Assembly: GCA_964393605.1 (NCBI GenBank)
Contig: CAYMUL010000021.1
Location: 1 to 57,826, forward strand
Source of the DNA: CAYMUL01 sp964393605
GTDB lineage: Bacteria > Bacteroidota > Ignavibacteria > Ignavibacteriales > Ignavibacteriaceae
Direction: 5' to 3'
Length of the DNA stretch: 57,826 nucleotides
A model generated the notes under the pieces. The model saw only the letters and a list, made by a program, of their open reading frames with translations. It did no database searches and was not told where the DNA came from. Position numbers and translations under genes: made by a program. Shown here in pieces: positions 23,948-31,841 of this stretch (within the stretch, counting starts at the first letter, position 1; each line of letters begins with the position of its first letter).

Positions 23948-24946
23948 ATGAAAAGAAAAATAAAAGTAGTTCAAGTAGGATTAGGACCAATCGGGCTTGG
24001 CGTAACCCGTATCATCAAAGAAAAAAAATCTATTGAAATAACCGGCGCCATTGACATCAACCCGCAATTACACGGAAAAGATATCGGCGAAATCGCCGAA
24101 GTCGGCAAACTCGGAGTACCGATTTTTTCATCACTCGCCGAAGCGTTAAAAAATTCTGAAGCGGATATTGCAGTGTTGACAACTACTTCAAGCGTTGAAA
24201 AAATTAAACCTCAGATATTCGAAATACTTTCTTTCGGATTGCCCGTTGTTTCCACCTGCGAAGAATTAACTTATCCTTGGAAAACTCATCCCGCAACTTC
24301 ACAAGAGATTGATGCGACGGCAAAGAGCGCAAACGTCGCCGTGCTTTCAACAGGTGTTAATCCCGGTTTTTTGATGGACTTACTCCCGACCGCATTAACT
24401 GCGGTTTCAAAAAATGTTAATTCTGTTTTGGTTGAAAGAATTCAAGATGCTTCTTACAGAAGAATTCCTTTTCAGAAAAAGATTGGCGCGGGTTTAACAT
24501 GTGCGGAATTTCAGAAAAAAGTTGACGATGGCTCATTGCGTCATGTCGGTTTAACGGAATCAATACACATGATTGCAAACAAACTTGGATTTGAATTGGA
24601 TGAAACTTTGGAATCTCTGGAACCTGTTATCGCCGAAGAAAATTTTTCTTTCAACGGTTTGCACGTTGCAAAAGGAAATGCGCTCGGTGTTGTACAAATC
24701 GGAAGAGGAATAAAAAATAAAAAAGAGTTAATCACACTTTACTTCAGAGCCGCAGTAGGAGAGAAGGAAGCACGCGATAGAATTTGCGTTGCAGGAGAAC
24801 CGAAAATTGATTCGACAATCAGCCACGGCATAAACGGCGATGTTGCAACTTGTTCAATTGTTGTGAATGCAATTCCTGTTGTGCTTCGCGCAATTCCCGG
24901 TTTACATACGATGGTTGATATCGAACCGATTTCTTTTATTAACTAA
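23948..24946 (+). CDS. 2,4-diaminopentanoate dehydrogenase-like oxidoreductase
   Basis: 332 residues with an N-terminal Rossmann fold (VVQVGLGPIGLGVTRII) and the DapB-like layout in which the cofactor domain is followed by a substrate domain (VLSTGVNPGFLMDLLPTALTAV and VERIQDASYRR). This combination matches the NAD(P)-dependent amino-acid dehydrogenases annotated as 2,4-diaminopentanoate dehydrogenase in ornithine breakdown, and less well dihydrodipicolinate reductase, which is shorter and has a different catalytic histidine loop. No ornithine-degradation genes are adjacent, so the physiological substrate is open. The following T9SS gene begins 14 bases later, so the two may share a transcript even though their products act in different compartments. 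Confidence 0.7.
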   Translation: MKRKIKVVQVGLGPIGLGVTRIIKEKKSIEITGAIDINPQLHGKDIGEIAEVGKLGVPIFSSLAEALKNSEADIAVLTTTSSVEKIKPQIFEILSFGLPVVSTCEELTYPWKTHPATSQEIDATAKSANVAVLSTGVNPGFLMDLLPTALTAVSKNVNSVLVERIQDASYRRIPFQKKIGAGLTCAEFQKKVDDGSLRHVGLTESIHMIANKLGFELDETLESLEPVIAEENFSFNGLHVAKGNALGVVQIGRGIKNKKELITLYFRAAVGEKEARDRICVAGEPKIDSTISHGINGDVATCSIVVNAIPVVLRAIPGLHTMVDIEPISFIN

Positions 24947-24960
24947 AAACTTTTACATCG

Positions 24961-26979
24961 ATGAAAAAAATATTATTCAGTTTATTAATTCTTCTTTCTT
25001 CAAACTTACGCGCACAATTTTGGATTAAAGTTGATTCCATCTTTTCCCCTTCCGGCATTAACGCAGAAAGTTTTTCGGCACCGGTTTTTGCCGATATGAA
25101 TAACGACGGCAAACTCGATTTGATTCTTGGCTCAACGGGATTAAGAATTCGTTACTTCGAAAATATCTCCGTTGATTCAGTTTTAAAATTCAGAGAAGAT
25201 ACTTTGATGTTTGCATCAATTTATGCGAACGGTTATCAATACACCAACTCCGATTATCCTGCACTTGCAGATATTGATCTTGATGGAGATTACGATCTTG
25301 CAATCGGAGGTTACAGCGGAATTCTTTTTTATAGAAACATCGGAACGGAATCATCAGCAATTTGGCAACAAGACACTTCACTTTTTAATTTTTTGAATAG
25401 TATGGTTGGAACAGATCCCAAACCTTTCTTCGCAGATTTGGATAGAGATAATGATATGGATTTTCTTGTCGGTGCCGGCGAAACCCTCTTTGGAAGCGGT
25501 CCGCCTGCTGGTACAACTTTAGGATTTAGAAACATCGGCACGCCGCAATTTCCAATATTCATTAGAGATGATAGTTTCATTTCTAACATTGCCGATATCG
25601 GTTTGAATTCATATCCAGCATTGACAGATATTGACGGCGATAACGATCTCGATCTTTTGCTCGGAAGAGATTTATCTTCATTCATTGCTTACAAAAATAC
25701 CGGCTCACCTTTCAGCCCACTCTGGAGCGGTGATTATCAAACTTATTCTTCGATTGAAACTTCTACTTATTGGAAGAATCCGACTTTCGCAAACGTCAAC
25801 GGCGATTCGCTTGTTGATCTTGTGTACGGAACAAGTTCGGGAAGAATTTATTGTTACTTGAACAAAGGAAACAGATTCACTCCTTCATGGCAATATCGAT
25901 CAGATTATTTTAAAGTTATAAAACTTGATGCAAGTTGGACAACAGCGGCTTTGGGCGATTATGATAATGACGGTGACCTAGATTTAATCTCTGGTGCATA
26001 CGATGGTAGATTCTACGCTTTCAGAAATGACGGAAATTCTTATTCTCCGATTTTTACTCAAACTACTGCCGCATTTTCTTCAATCGATGTCGGCTCGTAC
26101 AGTTCTCCTGTATTTGTTGATATTGACAAAGACGGTGATCTCGATATTGTTTCGGGTGATTTAAACGGAAGACTATTTCTTTACAAATTTAACGGAACGA
26201 ATTACACGCAAGACCCCACTCCGTTTTCGGGAATTGACGTTGGCTATTTTAGTATTCCATCGTTCGGAGATATTGATGGCGACGGCGACGATGATCTTTT
26301 GATCGGTTCCGAGCAGGGTAACCAAACTGCTTTCTACTTGAACAATCGTGATTCAGGTTTTGTAAGAGCGGATTCTTTAATTTCTTCGATAACCTTCCCG
26401 AATTATTCGCGTCCGCATCTTGTTGATTATGATAACGACGGCGATCAGGATATTTTTGTCGGGCGCTCGAACGGCAAAGTTAATTTGTATGTTAATGTCG
26501 GCGGAATTCCAAATCCAATTTGGCTTTCGAACGATTTGCTTTCAGCCGAATTAAAAGTGAAACAAAATGCTCATCTCGCAAGCGGCGAATTAGACGGCGA
26601 CGGCAAACGAGATTTTGTGATTGCAGAGTATGATGGAAATTTTTCTTTCTTTAAAAACAATCTTCCGATTGCATCATCGGTTGACAAAAAAATTACACAA
26701 CCGAATTCAATAGTGCTTTACCAAAACTATCCCAACCCGTTTAATCCAACAACGAAGATAAAGTTTTCAATTCCTTCAGACGTAGAGACACGCCGCGGCG
26801 TGTCTTTACGGGTATTTGATATTCTCGGCAGAGAAGTTGCAACTCTTGTGAATGAAGAAAAACCTGCCGGCGAGCATGAAGTTGAATTTAATAATTCCCA
26901 ATTACCAAGTGGAATTTATTTCTATCAACTCCGTGCCGGAAGTTTTATTCAAACGAAAAAGATGATATTGTTGCGGTAG
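24961..26979 (+). CDS. FG-GAP/VCBS-repeat protein with T9SS signal
   Basis: 672-residue secreted protein. Signal peptide (1-18, ending NLRAQ), then about ten FG-GAP/VCBS-like repeats, each with a calcium loop such as DMNNDGKLDLILG, DIDLDGDYDLAIG, DIDGDNDLDLLLG and DIDGDGDDDLLIG, forming a probable integrin-like propeller. The C-terminal T9SS type A domain runs from LYQNYPNPFNPTT to KKMILLR. It probably binds surface ligands or calcium; no enzyme domain. The sorting domain holds an extra segment, VETRRGVSL, encoded exactly by a 28-base palindrome at 26782-26809. Confidence 0.88.
   Translation: MKKILFSLLILLSSNLRAQFWIKVDSIFSPSGINAESFSAPVFADMNNDGKLDLILGSTGLRIRYFENISVDSVLKFREDTLMFASIYANGYQYTNSDYPALADIDLDGDYDLAIGGYSGILFYRNIGTESSAIWQQDTSLFNFLNSMVGTDPKPFFADLDRDNDMDFLVGAGETLFGSGPPAGTTLGFRNIGTPQFPIFIRDDSFISNIADIGLNSYPALTDIDGDNDLDLLLGRDLSSFIAYKNTGSPFSPLWSGDYQTYSSIETSTYWKNPTFANVNGDSLVDLVYGTSSGRIYCYLNKGNRFTPSWQYRSDYFKVIKLDASWTTAALGDYDNDGDLDLISGAYDGRFYAFRNDGNSYSPIFTQTTAAFSSIDVGSYSSPVFVDIDKDGDLDIVSGDLNGRLFLYKFNGTNYTQDPTPFSGIDVGYFSIPSFGDIDGDGDDDLLIGSEQGNQTAFYLNNRDSGFVRADSLISSITFPNYSRPHLVDYDNDGDQDIFVGRSNGKVNLYVNVGGIPNPIWLSNDLLSAELKVKQNAHLASGELDGDGKRDFVIAEYDGNFSFFKNNLPIASSVDKKITQPNSIVLYQNYPNPFNPTTKIKFSIPSDVETRRGVSLRVFDILGREVATLVNEEKPAGEHEVEFNNSQLPSGIYFYQLRAGSFIQTKKMILLR
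26782..26809. repeat. Palindrome inside coding region
   Basis: 28 bases, symmetric apart from one G-T pair, with a GCCGCGGC centre and GTAGAGAC/GTCTTTAC arms. It lies in frame in the T9SS sorting domain and encodes VETRRGVSL in a loop that is about four residues longer than in the other sorting domains of the window. The right arm equals that of the intergenic hairpin at 8375-8404. Confidence 0.8.
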
Positions 26980-27106
26980 ACGAGAGACAGATTTTTTTTG
27001 TAGGGGATGTGATAATCGTCTCCCCGAAAAAATGGAGTTGACATTTTGAATAATAATTTCTAACCTTAATAAAAGTTTTTTACTAATAATTTTATTGGAG
27101 GAAAAA

Positions 27107-28648
27107 ATGAGTAATCAACCCGCAGGAGTTATTGATGTTTATAACGTTAAAGATTTCGGCGCTAAAGGTGATGGTGTAACTGATGATACTTTATCGATCC
27201 AAAATGCGCTTAATGAGTGTTTTGACAGATTTTTAACCGAGCATCTCGGCGGTGGAATTTTTTTTCCTTCAGGGGTTTATTTAATCAGTCAAACATTATT
27301 AATTCCTCCGCATACGCAAATTTTTGGAATGAGCGGCGGATTTAGTCAAGCAGGGATATTCAGTCTTCCGCCAGAGCCTCCCTTCTGCAAAAGACAACCC
27401 ACAATTATTAGATTGTCAGCAAGTTCATATTGTAATATGATAGTTCCAAGGGTTTATGAAGATCAATTAGGACTAGAACATCATTTTTTTCCATATGAGT
27501 CATGCATCATACAAAATATTTCATTTGATGGAAACAAATCAGAAAACCAGAGCGAAGCAGATTATGCAGGGGTTCGATTGCCAGATATTACTTCAAATGA
27601 TAATGGACGGTCTAATTTATTAATCGAGAATGTTTTGATAATGAATGTTAATGGTTATGGTTTTTATGGAGGAAGTAGTCAGAACGAATATCAGTTAAAA
27701 AATGTTTTTTCTTTGATGAACAAAAAAGATGGTTTTGTTTTTAAGGGAATGGATATTTCATTAACACGAATCGGCGCCGGACAAAATGAAGAGATTGGGA
27801 TGAGATTTGATGGAAGCGGAGCTTATCGTTGTGTTGAATTGGATGCATGGGGAAACCAAAAAGGTTTTATAATAGAGAACTGCCAGGATGGATATTTTTA
27901 TAAACTCCAAGCAGATCATAACGTGGAAGAAGGATTATGGATGAGGAACTGCGGCGATATTACGGTTGTGGGCGGGGTATTCAAGTGGAACTCAAAAGTA
28001 AGAGACAGCAATATTTTTTCGAAACAATTTTCGAACATAAAGTTGAACGGAAACGATAGTAATTATGGAGCTTACTGCATATCATTTATCGGTTGTAAAA
28101 TCGGTGAAAATCACTCTTCAGGAAATGAACCGGTAACCGTGAAATATGGAATAGAAGATATAAGCGGCATAACACGACCTAACCAAATAATAGGTTGCTC
28201 GTTTAAAACGAATGATTTCGATTTAGGAAATGTTAACGACAATATATTAAAGAATTACGTTATTGCTGATTGTCTTGCTTGGGGAGATTTTGGGCATGAG
28301 GAATTTTGGAAGATAAGAATAGAATCGGGAGATTGCACACTACAGGTATTCGACAGAGTTTTGGAAATTATGCCTTCAAATCCTAATGAATCAAATGTAT
28401 ATTCCACATTACTAATTCCAAATTCGACGATATCGAATTTCAAACGAGGCCGACAATACTTGATAATTAGAAAAAAGAATCCAGCTCAACCGACATTAAA
28501 ACTGAGGGTTCAATGCATCGGAAATGGTCTGATAAATAATCAGAATTTCTATGAATTTTCAAATGAAAGCGACTCGCCGCCATTGTTATCAGTATATTTA
28601 ACATTTTTAGGTAGTGAAAATTATATAGATTATTGGGAGGCAAAATGA
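27107..28648 (+). CDS. Pectate-lyase-like beta-helix protein
   Basis: 513 residues. VYNVKDFGAKGDGVTDDTLSIQNAL at about 10-35 is the hallmark of the pectate_lyase_3 group of right-handed parallel beta-helix proteins, which includes glycoside hydrolases, lyases and phage tailspikes. Helical coils follow (NGYGFYGGSSQNEYQLKNVF and similar). No signal peptide is visible, unusual for this group in a cell. ATG 27107 is preceded by TTGGAGG, a strong ribosome site. The stop overlaps the next ATG by four bases. Possible roles: a polysaccharide enzyme exported in another way, or a phage-derived surface protein. Codon use seems more A/T-rich than in the neighbours, which may mean horizontal acquisition. 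Confidence 0.72.
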   Translation: MSNQPAGVIDVYNVKDFGAKGDGVTDDTLSIQNALNECFDRFLTEHLGGGIFFPSGVYLISQTLLIPPHTQIFGMSGGFSQAGIFSLPPEPPFCKRQPTIIRLSASSYCNMIVPRVYEDQLGLEHHFFPYESCIIQNISFDGNKSENQSEADYAGVRLPDITSNDNGRSNLLIENVLIMNVNGYGFYGGSSQNEYQLKNVFSLMNKKDGFVFKGMDISLTRIGAGQNEEIGMRFDGSGAYRCVELDAWGNQKGFIIENCQDGYFYKLQADHNVEEGLWMRNCGDITVVGGVFKWNSKVRDSNIFSKQFSNIKLNGNDSNYGAYCISFIGCKIGENHSSGNEPVTVKYGIEDISGITRPNQIIGCSFKTNDFDLGNVNDNILKNYVIADCLAWGDFGHEEFWKIRIESGDCTLQVFDRVLEIMPSNPNESNVYSTLLIPNSTISNFKRGRQYLIIRKKNPAQPTLKLRVQCIGNGLINNQNFYEFSNESDSPPLLSVYLTFLGSENYIDYWEAK

Positions 28649-30723
28649 AGGCTATATACTTATCATTTGTCATAATATTTTATTGCAACATATCAGTCCA
28701 AATATTTTGTCAGAATTCATGGATTCCGCTTCAACAACCTCAGATTGGTTATGCTTCAAAATACCTAAACTTTCATTCGAATGATTATCTTTTAACGAGT
28801 AGTGGTATTTACAAGAGAAATCAAGATAGTTCCAACTGGCGCCATGTCTATACAGATTTCAGTAACATATTTGATAATCTATATATTCACACCGACGATA
28901 CTATTTATCTATGTCTTGTCGGCAGCGGAATTCTTTTTACTTCAAATGGCGGAATGAGTTGGATGGGAAGGAATGTAGGGTTAACAAATTTAACTGTTAA
29001 TAATATATTTTTTAAAGCAGGGAAGTTATTTGCGAGTACGTATGGCGGGCTTTTTATTTCATCGAATTATGGATTGGATTGGAATCTTCATTCGTTCCCT
29101 AACCAATATGTTGAAAGGATGTTTATTGATAGCAGGGGGTACTGGTATGTGAGCATATATAATACGATCCGCGCATCGTACGATAGCGGATTTACATGGG
29201 TGACTTTAACGGGAGAAAGTCACTCAATCTATGAGAATTCGTTAGGGAAATTAGTAAGAATTGGCGAGAAAAATATTTATCTCAGCGCTGATGGTATTCA
29301 GTGGAATAATATTTTTATTCTTCAACCGGAATACCAAAGATTCGCGTCGACAGTAATGTTGAACGACTCAATGATCTTAGTGTCGACATATCAAAAAGCC
29401 AGGCTCTTTTTTATTCATACTTCAGGGACCGTAATAGATTCTACTTATTTTTTACATCCCGTAACTAATTCATTGGTGTATCTATACATTGTAGGCGTGA
29501 GTAATGCTACAGGCAAGGTGATTGCTTATTCAAAATATGGAATATTATCTTCAATGACTAATGGATATTCTTGGGTTTATGATCAATCAGGGATATTATC
29601 TGAAAGTTATGTTAGTTATATCTTAGAAACAGCATTCTATTATTTTGTACAGAGTGGGTCCTTGACATTCAGATCGGATAAGAAATTTTCTAATTTTGAA
29701 TTAGTAGCCGATTCATTTTCCTCTTCGCGTATAAAGAATTTTTTGTCTTTCGAAAATAATTTATATATGCTTTTAGATACCGCAGTTTATCGAAGTACGG
29801 ATCAAGGGGATAGTTGGCATTTGTTTTACTACCAGCACTATTATCATGATAATTATTTTTCATTATGGGCGGGTAATAATAAAATTGTGATCGGCGGTGA
29901 TAATAGACTGTTTTATACTTTAGACGGTGGACAAACATGGTCTTCGAAGAATTTTCCAAATACTGCTACTCCAATTGTTTATTCTATCATTCAATTACCA
30001 AATACAAATTTCGCAATTGCTACCGATGATGGTTTCTGGCTTTGTGACTCGGTTTTTTCAAATCTCAGAAGAATTATATCAACTTCCCCAATTAAAAATT
30101 TATTTCTCTCAAAAAATCAGATATTGTTAGGATATGGAATATCATCAGATATTCATTATTCATTGGACTATGGTAACAACTGGCTGCAAATAACCTCTAT
30201 TAATCAAGCCGTTACGAGTATTGCGGAGAATGACTCGGGTCAAATTTATTTAGGCACACATAGCGGTGTATTTTATTCAAATTTCCCTTTTACAAACTGG
30301 GGAGAATTCTCTGAGGGTTTAAAAGATAAAAATATTACTACGATATTATCAGATTCGATTGGACATCTGCTAGTAGGAACTGGGAAAGCTGGCCTCTTTC
30401 GCACGCTACACTCCACAACTTCTGCGAAAGATTACACCGATAAACAACCTGAGAAATTTTTGTTGTATCAAAATTATCCCAACCCGTTTAATCCTACAAC
30501 AGTAATTAGTTATCAGCTTTCAGCGTCCGGCAATGTTACACTAAAAATTTATGATATACTTGGAAATGAGGTTGCAAAATTGATTAATACCGAGTTCAAA
30601 GAAGCGGGCTACCATAATTATCAATTATTAATTAATAATTATCAATTACCAAGCGGAATTTATTTTTATCAACTCCGTGCCGGAAGTTTTACTCAAACGA
30701 AAAAGATGATACTCTTGAGGTGA
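28645..30723 (+). CDS. BNR/YCF48-like propeller with T9SS signal
   Basis: 692-residue secreted protein starting at ATG 28645 (after TGGGAGG), coupled to the upstream gene by ATGA. A signal peptide (MKAIYLSFVIIFYCN) is followed by many repeats of the sort YRSTDQGDSWHLF, FYTLDGGQTWSSK and YYSLDYGNNW, i.e. BNR/Asp-box or YCF48-like beta-propeller blades, and a T9SS type A domain from LYQNYPNPFNPTT. No sialidase catalytic residues were identified. The sorting domain contains a doubled NYQL segment, with AATTATCAATTA at 30616-30627 and 30637-30648 and the perfect palindrome AATTATTAATTAATAATT between them. Its co-expression with the beta-helix protein suggests a shared surface function. Confidence 0.8.
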   Translation: MKAIYLSFVIIFYCNISVQIFCQNSWIPLQQPQIGYASKYLNFHSNDYLLTSSGIYKRNQDSSNWRHVYTDFSNIFDNLYIHTDDTIYLCLVGSGILFTSNGGMSWMGRNVGLTNLTVNNIFFKAGKLFASTYGGLFISSNYGLDWNLHSFPNQYVERMFIDSRGYWYVSIYNTIRASYDSGFTWVTLTGESHSIYENSLGKLVRIGEKNIYLSADGIQWNNIFILQPEYQRFASTVMLNDSMILVSTYQKARLFFIHTSGTVIDSTYFLHPVTNSLVYLYIVGVSNATGKVIAYSKYGILSSMTNGYSWVYDQSGILSESYVSYILETAFYYFVQSGSLTFRSDKKFSNFELVADSFSSSRIKNFLSFENNLYMLLDTAVYRSTDQGDSWHLFYYQHYYHDNYFSLWAGNNKIVIGGDNRLFYTLDGGQTWSSKNFPNTATPIVYSIIQLPNTNFAIATDDGFWLCDSVFSNLRRIISTSPIKNLFLSKNQILLGYGISSDIHYSLDYGNNWLQITSINQAVTSIAENDSGQIYLGTHSGVFYSNFPFTNWGEFSEGLKDKNITTILSDSIGHLLVGTGKAGLFRTLHSTTSAKDYTDKQPEKFLLYQNYPNPFNPTTVISYQLSASGNVTLKIYDILGNEVAKLINTEFKEAGYHNYQLLINNYQLPSGIYFYQLRAGSFTQTKKMILLR
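30616..30648 (+). repeat. 21-base direct repeat in sorting domain
   Basis: AATTATCAATTA at 30616-30627 and 30637-30648, seven codons apart, with AATTATTAATTAATAATT (30623-30640) forming a perfect 18-base palindrome across the join. It encodes NYQLLIN and NYQL. The sister loci are 8498-8530 and 56007-56051. Confidence 0.7.
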
Positions 30724-31010
30724 GAAGGAAATAGGAAAATCAAAAAAAAAGGAAGAAGGAAAATCGGTAGTCTTTAATTTTGGATTCGAGATTCTTCGTG
30801 TCTTGGTGACTTCGTGGCATTCTTTTTTTCAATACTAAAATTTATTAGCACACAGGGAATAATTAAAACTGAACCCTTTCCTCCAAACATTTATCTAACC
30901 GCCCGTCATTGATAATGATTTGATAACATAAAATTAAATGATAGAATCAATCAAACAATATTTTTGCACGCAGTAAATAAATTCTTTTTATAAAACGAAA
31001 TCTCCCAATA
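30724..31010. other. Intergenic region with a 27-base repeat
   Basis: No gene. Bases 30793-30819 (starting TCTTCGTGTCTTGGTGACTT) repeat 18272-18298 with few differences. The first 45 bases after the stop are purine-rich. Confidence 0.5.
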
Positions 31011-31667
31011 ATGAAAAATAAAAAATACACGCTGGCGGCAACTGCCCTACTCCTCTTTTCTGCCTTTACCTTAAGCTCAGAAAACAAGATAAATCTTGAA
31101 CTAAAATCCATTCAAGGAAAGAGAATTTTCAATTCAACTTTCGGTGAAGTTACTTCAACAATCTCAAAAACTTCGGGTAACGAGTTTATATTTACAAACA
31201 GCGGCGACGGGTTTTATTACAAACAAAAACTAATTGAAAAAAATGACACCGTTTATTCTCTTGGCGTGGAGCAGAAGTTGAAGGTTCTCTACTTCGTGAA
31301 CAAAAGCGCGAAAGTAAAATATAACAAACCGATGGTCCGCTTTCCGAAAAATCTAAAAGAAGGAATGACGTGGAGTTGGTCGGGTACCGAGTTTGACGAA
31401 GAGAATGTTTCCAGCAAAGTTGAAGTGAAATCTCGTGTAGAAAATATCTCAATACTAAAGACTGCGGATGGAAATTTTAATGCCGCGCTAATCGTTACTG
31501 AAATCAGAAAAGATGACGGCACAATGAATGTTGTTAAAGAATGGATTGCAAACGATTACTTTCTTTTGAAGTCCGAACTTTCGGTCAATGGAGGAGGATT
31601 CCTGGGGGCGTTGCGCGATATACTTGGCTACGATATAATTAAATTCGAATTGAAAAAACTATTGTAA
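31011..31667 (+). CDS. Secreted protein of unknown function
   Basis: 218 residues with a signal peptide (MKNKKYTLAATALLLFSAFTLSS) and a single beta-rich domain. Landmarks are GDGFYYKQKL, YSLGVEQKLKVLYFVNKSAK, RFPKNLKEGMTWSWSGTEFDEENVS and VKEWIANDYFLLKSELS. The alternation of strands and the late KLKYELKKL-like end resemble the DUF3108 and lipocalin-like periplasmic proteins, but I cannot place it in a family. It comes about 175 bases before the SppA gene and could be cotranscribed. No sorting domain, so it is probably periplasmic. Confidence 0.65.
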   Translation: MKNKKYTLAATALLLFSAFTLSSENKINLELKSIQGKRIFNSTFGEVTSTISKTSGNEFIFTNSGDGFYYKQKLIEKNDTVYSLGVEQKLKVLYFVNKSAKVKYNKPMVRFPKNLKEGMTWSWSGTEFDEENVSSKVEVKSRVENISILKTADGNFNAALIVTEIRKDDGTMNVVKEWIANDYFLLKSELSVNGGGFLGALRDILGYDIIKFELKKLL

Positions 31668-31841
31668 AAATACCGAACAAATTTTTACCAAAAGAAAATC
31701 TGCTTCCCAATTTTATCGCCGGCATGTTTCACTATTCAAAAAAAAGATTTGTCAATTCGTTACTCCGCTTGTGTAATTTATTTAATCATTTCTTTCGAAA
31801 ATTTTATCTTGCAGAAAAAATAAATCACAATAGGAGAAGAG

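Noticed and set aside
27001..27026. Terminator after the FG-GAP gene
   Set aside because: GGGGA/TCCCC gives only five pairs with a 13-base loop and no T-run, too weak to call.
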